Notes under the pieces: model-generated
Database searches by the model: none
Told to the model about the DNA's origin: nothing
Seen by the model: only the letters and a program-made list of their open reading frames with translations
Translations under genes and position numbers: made by a program
DNA from: Arabidopsis thaliana
Taxonomy: Eukaryota > Streptophyta > Magnoliopsida > Brassicales > Brassicaceae
Length of the DNA stretch: 64,000 bases
Direction of reading: 5' to 3'
Assembly (NCBI RefSeq): GCF_000001735.4
Contig: NC_003076.8
Location: 23,997,835-24,061,834, forward strand
In this document: positions 59,531 through 64,000 of the stretch, piece by piece
Layout: every line of letters begins with the position of its first letter
How positions within the stretch are numbered: the first letter of the stretch is position 1

Positions 59531-60322
59531 ATATTTATCGATCCCAATTTTCTAAATCTTGCTTCTTCTCTCGTTCCTATATCCGTTTTCCGATTTAGGG
59601 CACCAAATTGAATCAAAATCTCCGCTTCTTCCCAATTTACGAAACTTCACGAAAAATCTTCTTCGGATTCTTCTTAACCCTTTCTCTCAATTTTTCTTCC
59701 AGAGTTTTCTAATTGGGCACTGTTTCTCTTCTTCTTCTTCTTCTTCCTCCGTACGCATCCTTCTCCTTTTTACTGTTGAGTGTGAACAGATTTAAACAAC
59801 GTCATTTCTAGGGTTTTCGGAGTTCAATTTTGTTATCTTACTATTGAATTTGCATCGCGATAGCTGAATTTAGGATCCTGTGTTGTTGCTCAGTCGTATT
59901 ATTACAACTGTTGAATTACGCTTGCGTTTGATTGTTTTTTTCTTTATTGGATCCTCGTGAGGTTTTTTTTTCTTGTTCTGAATCGTTTCCTGGACTTCTG
60001 ATTTCCTGCTAGAAGTTTATTTCATGGTTGCTGATTCATTATCTTCTTGTTTCTAGATGAAAGTTTACTGTGTATAAACCTTCAAAGGATGAGAATTTCA
60101 ATCTTACTTTGAACAATATGTAGTTTATACAGTAGCTTCGTCTGTTGTTGCACCATGGTTGATAAGATTTATGTCTCCTTTGTTTGGTTTATTGAATTCT
60201 TCCTTTTTTCCAGGCTATTCATTTCTGAGTAATCGTTTATTCCATCTCAGATTGTAGGCGGTTTCGCGTCTTGTCACCGAATGATACATTGTCTCACGTG
60301 AGATTGTCAGTCAGTTAGTGCA
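59331..60322 (+). promoter_or_regulatory. VIP2 promoter and 5' UTR
   Basis: Site II elements TGGGCC at 59341-59346 and GGCCCA at 59358-59363. A pyrimidine-rich leader follows, with a CTT run near 59727-59750. The long distance to the coding start and acceptor-like sites (for example TTTTCCAG near 60207-60214) suggest a large 5' UTR intron. Confidence 0.5.
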
Positions 60323-63300
60323 ATGTCAAACCTTCATGTACCTTCCTATTCACCTTGAGAATATTTTTAGTGTGCTTAGGATAACGTTTGCTTAATTATG
60401 CGTACCATTTCTCATCCATCAACTCTTGTGCTCTTTCCTTTGTAGTCATCTCTCAATGGTTCAGCTTCGAATTTACCAGATGGTTCGGGCAGATCGTTTA
60501 CTGCTTCTTATTCTGGACAATCTGGTGCACCGTCTCCCTCTTTTCATCATACTGGTGGGTGTTATTCTTATCTTGACCTTCTTCTATATTTTGCGTCGTT
60601 CTGAACTTATATAACTTCTACATATTCTTCATGCAGGAAATCTTCAGGGACTTCATAATATTCATGGGAACTATAATGTCGGGAACATGCAAGGTACACT
60701 TACATCAAGAAACTCAAGTATGAATAGTATACCATCTGCCGGAGTTCAACAACCTAATGGGAGTTTTTCCAGTGGAAGATTTGCTTCAAATAATCTACCT
60801 GTTAATCTCTCTCAGGTGCATGTTGTTTAAAATTTTGTGAAAAAACGGCTCTTGTTCTTAATCTGTGTCTTATATTATACGATGATTGCTTTGTAGTTGT
60901 CCCATGGTAGCTCACATGGGCATTCGGGAATCCCAAATAGAGGTCTTAATGTTGTTGGCAACCCTGGATTCAGTAGTAACGCTAATGGAGTTGGTGGTTC
61001 TATTCCTGGAATTCTCTCTACATCTGCAGGACTCAGTAATCGGAATAGTGTTCCAGGGATGGGAATATCCCAATTGTTGGGAAATTCAGGTCCTCGAATA
61101 ACAAATTCAATGGGAAACATGGTTGGTGGAGGTAACTTGGGGAGGAATATTAGCTCTGGTGGATTGTCTATTCCTGGTCTGTCTTCACGACTAAATTTGG
61201 CAGCAAATAGCGGATCAGGATTAAATGTTCAGGGACAGAACCGAATGATGGGTGGAGTACTTCCTCAAGGTATATATGATTTATCGAGTCCTTTCCATTT
61301 GCTGTCTTCAAGGTTTTTTTTGCCTTTCATTTGATACAACTGAGCCGAGCCTTGTTTAACTTCTTGTTATAGCATTGTAAATAAAATAGAATATATTGCT
61401 TCATGGAGTACACCTTTTTACTGGTCTAGTAGCTAGGAGGTCCTGTGGAAAATAAGTTAGAATAATTAGTCATTTAGGGGGTAGGATTGATATCAGCAGT
61501 TGAACTTGTTTTGCTTTTGTAGTCTATACTTCTCTAGACTCACGTGAGTACGTTAGAATGTAGAGAAAGCAGTACTCTGGGATTGTTTGGACTTTGTAAG
61601 ACGAGCTTGTTTACTTTACACAAAATCTTATTTAATTAAACATGCAATTAGTTAGCAGCTGCTGTATGTGGAAATAGCAGTAAAAATTTAATTGTAAAAT
61701 TGTATGGTACAGGATCTCAGGTCATGTCTATGCTGGGGAACTCCTATCATACTGGTGGTGGCCCGCTTTCGCAGAATCATGTTCAGTCAGTTAACAATAT
61801 GATGCTCAGTGATCATCCTAACGACAGCTCTCTATTTGACATCAACAACGATTTTCCCCAGCTGACAAGTCGTCCTGGGTCTGCTGGTGGCACTCAAGGA
61901 CATCTAGGTAGTCGGTTTATCTGAAGATCTTTTGAAATTCATATACTTAATATAACATAAGTTTTTGAAAAGATTTTCCAAATCATGTCTTGTTTCCTCA
62001 TACTCTTGCGGTGGTGTTTTTAGGCTCTTTGAGGAAACAAGGTTTAGGAGTTCCACTTGTCCAACAAAACCAGGAGTTCAGCATCCAAAATGAAGACTTT
62101 CCTGCCCTTCCTGGATATAAAGGTGCTGGTCTTTTATTGTCGATAACTTTGTATTGTATTGTGCATAAAGTTGGGTCTTGCAGACTTTATGTGCACGTAG
62201 TGAGGAATATCGTCTCTAGTTTCCCCTATCTTGAAAAGTTTTCCTCTATGCTATTCTCCAAAATCTCATGAAAGTCCGTTTCCAAGTTCATAAACTTCTT
62301 AGCTTCCTTCATATTATAGCTTATTGCATGAGAAAGATGATAAGATGTGCTTCTTAATGATGTAAGCTAAACCTGCTGGATCATTCACAAGCGTAGTAGA
62401 TTTGTTGCAGGTGGTAATTCTGAGTATCCTATGGATTTGCATCAAAAAGAACAACTGCATGACAATGCTATGTCAATGATGCACTCTCAAAACTTTTCTG
62501 TAAGCTTTAGACTGTTTCGAAGTTAACAAAGTGTTGTCCTGCCTTTTTCTGTTGATATGGTTGTTGATGTGAATTAATGTTTGGATATTGCAAATTTGCA
62601 GATGGGTAGATCTGGTGGTTTCAACTTGGGAGCAACATATTCATCACATCGTCCACAACAACAGCCACAACATACTTCATCTGTGAGTGGCAGTCTCTCC
62701 TATCCCTATATGTATACAAGCCGGAACTTTCTTCAATTTGCATATCTCATATTATTATGGTACTGCATCATGTGGTTGGGCCACACTTGCTCCAACTACC
62801 GTATCTTATCATTTAATTCTTATTTAATACCAGACTGGTGGGCTACAGGGTCTTGGCCTTAGACCTCTAAGCTCGCCTAATGCAGTTTCCAGTATTGGTT
62901 ATGATCAGCTTATTCAGCAGTATCAGCAACATCAAAATCAATCCCAGTTCCCTGTGCAACAGATGTCATCAATCAACCAATTTAGAGATTCTGAGATGAA
63001 ATCGACACAGTCAGAGGCAGATCCTTTTTGCTTGCTTGGCTTGTTAGACGTACTAAACAGGAGCAACCCTGAATTGACCTCACTTGCTCTTGGCATCGAC
63101 TTGACGACGCTAGGATTGGATTTGAATTCAACTGGAAATCTCTACAAGACATTTGCGTCTCCTTGGACAAATGAACCGGCAAAGAGCGAGGTCGAGTTCA
63201 CAGTACCAAATTGTTACTACGCCACAGAACCTCCGCCTCTAACTGTAAGTTCCCTCTGTTGTTGCGAGTAGTACCAACAAAGTATTTTCTCGATTTTGTT

Positions 63301-63902
63301 AACAAATGTGTCATTATTTCCGTTTGTTGCAGCGAGCTAGTTTCAAAAGGTTCTCCTACGAGTTATTGTTCTACACATTTTACAGGTCTGTTATTAGATC
63401 AGCATTCAGCGTCACATTTGCCCAACTCCTAAATTAACCTTGGGCTTTTAAACTTATTACTTTGCTCTAATTATTGTTCCAGTATGCCAAAAGATGAAGC
63501 ACAGCTGTACGCAGCAGATGAACTGTATGTTTTTTCTCTACTGTAATCTTTGATCTATTCGTTTACTCCGCTCTCTTTGGCTGAGACTTTTGAGTTCGAT
63601 TGACATGTTGCAGTTACGAAAGAGGTTGGTTTTACCACAAGGAACTCAGAGTATGGTTCTTCAGAGTCGGGGAACCTTTAGTCAGGGCAGCTACATATGA
63701 AAGAGGAACATACGAATACCTTGATCCAAATTCGTTCAAAACAGTGAGAAAGGTAAGCCGACGATTATTGCAGGAATATCTATTTCCTTGTTCTCGAATT
63801 TGCAGTGTTATGAGTGAATTTTGCTGGTGATGGTTATCGCAGGAACATTTTGTTATCAAGTACGAGCTTATGGAAAAGAGACCAAGCTTGCTGCAGCTTT
63901 GA
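60323..63902 (+). CDS. VIP2: VIP2 / NOT2-family subunit of the CCR4-NOT complex
   Basis: Thirteen coding exons: 60323-60337, 60446-60554, 60637-60815, 60897-61269, 61713-61907, 62024-62122, 62411-62499, 62602-62682, 62834-63244, 63333-63385, 63483-63524, 63614-63752, 63843-63902. The phases agree and give 614 aa, the known size of VIP2 (AT5G59710). The N-terminal two-thirds is a low-complexity Gly/Ser/Asn/Gln region. Conserved NOT-family motifs are SLFDINNDFPQLTSRPGS and FSIQNEDFPALPG. The C-terminal NOT2/3/5 domain (~residues 435-614) reads LGIDLTTLGLDLNS, FASPWTNEP, PNCYYATEPPPL, FYTFYSMPKDEAQLYAADEL and GWFYHKELRVWFFR. Role: scaffold in mRNA deadenylation and transcription. It was found as an interactor of Agrobacterium VirE2; Arabidopsis NOT2 proteins also help Pol II transcription of MIR genes (recalled). 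The first coding exon has only 15 bases. Confidence 0.95.
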
Positions 63903-64000
63903 CGACAAGTAGGTTTGTTCAATTAGTAGCATCTTTACAATGTAAAGCTTTTCTCTTCATTTCTCTTTCTTTCTTTCTTTCATGCAAGTTCTATTGATTA
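63903..64000 (+). other. VIP2 3' UTR
   Basis: Sequence after the VIP2 stop, with a TTTC-type pyrimidine repeat (about 63955-63982). The window ends before any further gene. Confidence 0.6.

Noticed and set aside
63632-63922. 96-aa minus-strand frame
   Set aside because: Antisense of the VIP2 NOT2/3/5-domain exons.

Overview
The window is plant nuclear DNA that I recognise as Arabidopsis thaliana, or something extremely close to it. It appears to be the chromosome 5 segment from about AT5G59550 to AT5G59710. Spliced models derived directly from the sequence reproduce the lengths I remember for known proteins: BOA 298 aa, UGT76E1 453 aa, UGT76E2 449 aa, a PPR protein of 534 aa, LRR-RLKs of 868 and 887 aa, histone H4 103 aa, VIP2 614 aa. 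AT numbers and published roles come from memory, not from a search. No rRNA, tRNA or CRISPR was seen.

Left part (1-18.7 kb), a gene-dense region: RDUF2 (RING/DUF1117 E3 ligase, -), SRR1 (light and clock signalling, -), a probable non-autonomous Helitron, BOA (GARP clock factor, +), the tandem glucosyltransferases UGT76E1 and UGT76E2 (-), a PPR-E protein (-) sharing a 245-bp bidirectional promoter with a plastid-type DnaJ gene (+), and a small mitochondrial ATP synthase subunit (-). Decayed PPR fragments between and beside the UGT genes show that a UGT+PPR unit was duplicated and that the extra PPR copies decayed.

Middle (18.7-53 kb), an LRR-RLK cluster (malectin-like ectodomain, three LRRs, transmembrane segment, kinase) in head-to-tail order. 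It holds one relic split by a transposon, an intact gene (884 aa), a pseudogene with several lesions, and two intact genes (868 and 887 aa). The relic is split in an intron by a CACTA (En/Spm) element of about 12.1 kb. The element carries a TNPA-like gene (-) and a TNP2-like gene (+). Between them are fragments, introns kept, that look copied from host genes: an SCPL51-like serine carboxypeptidase, an LRR-RLK kinase domain and an FBH-type bHLH. They sit beside a 140-bp CTC trinucleotide repeat. Related promoter blocks recur upstream of each RLK and are multiplied upstream of the 868-aa gene.

Right part (53-64 kb): histone H4 (+) with a plant histone octamer, a CrRLK1L receptor kinase that I recognise as ANJEA (-), a long AT-rich intergenic stretch, and VIP2/NOT2 of the CCR4-NOT complex (+, 13 coding exons).

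The gene order RDUF, clock GARP factor, UGT76E, LRR-RLK, H4, HERK1-like CrRLK1L mirrors what I remember of the chromosome 3 region near AT3G46290-AT3G46670, which suggests a whole-genome-duplication block.
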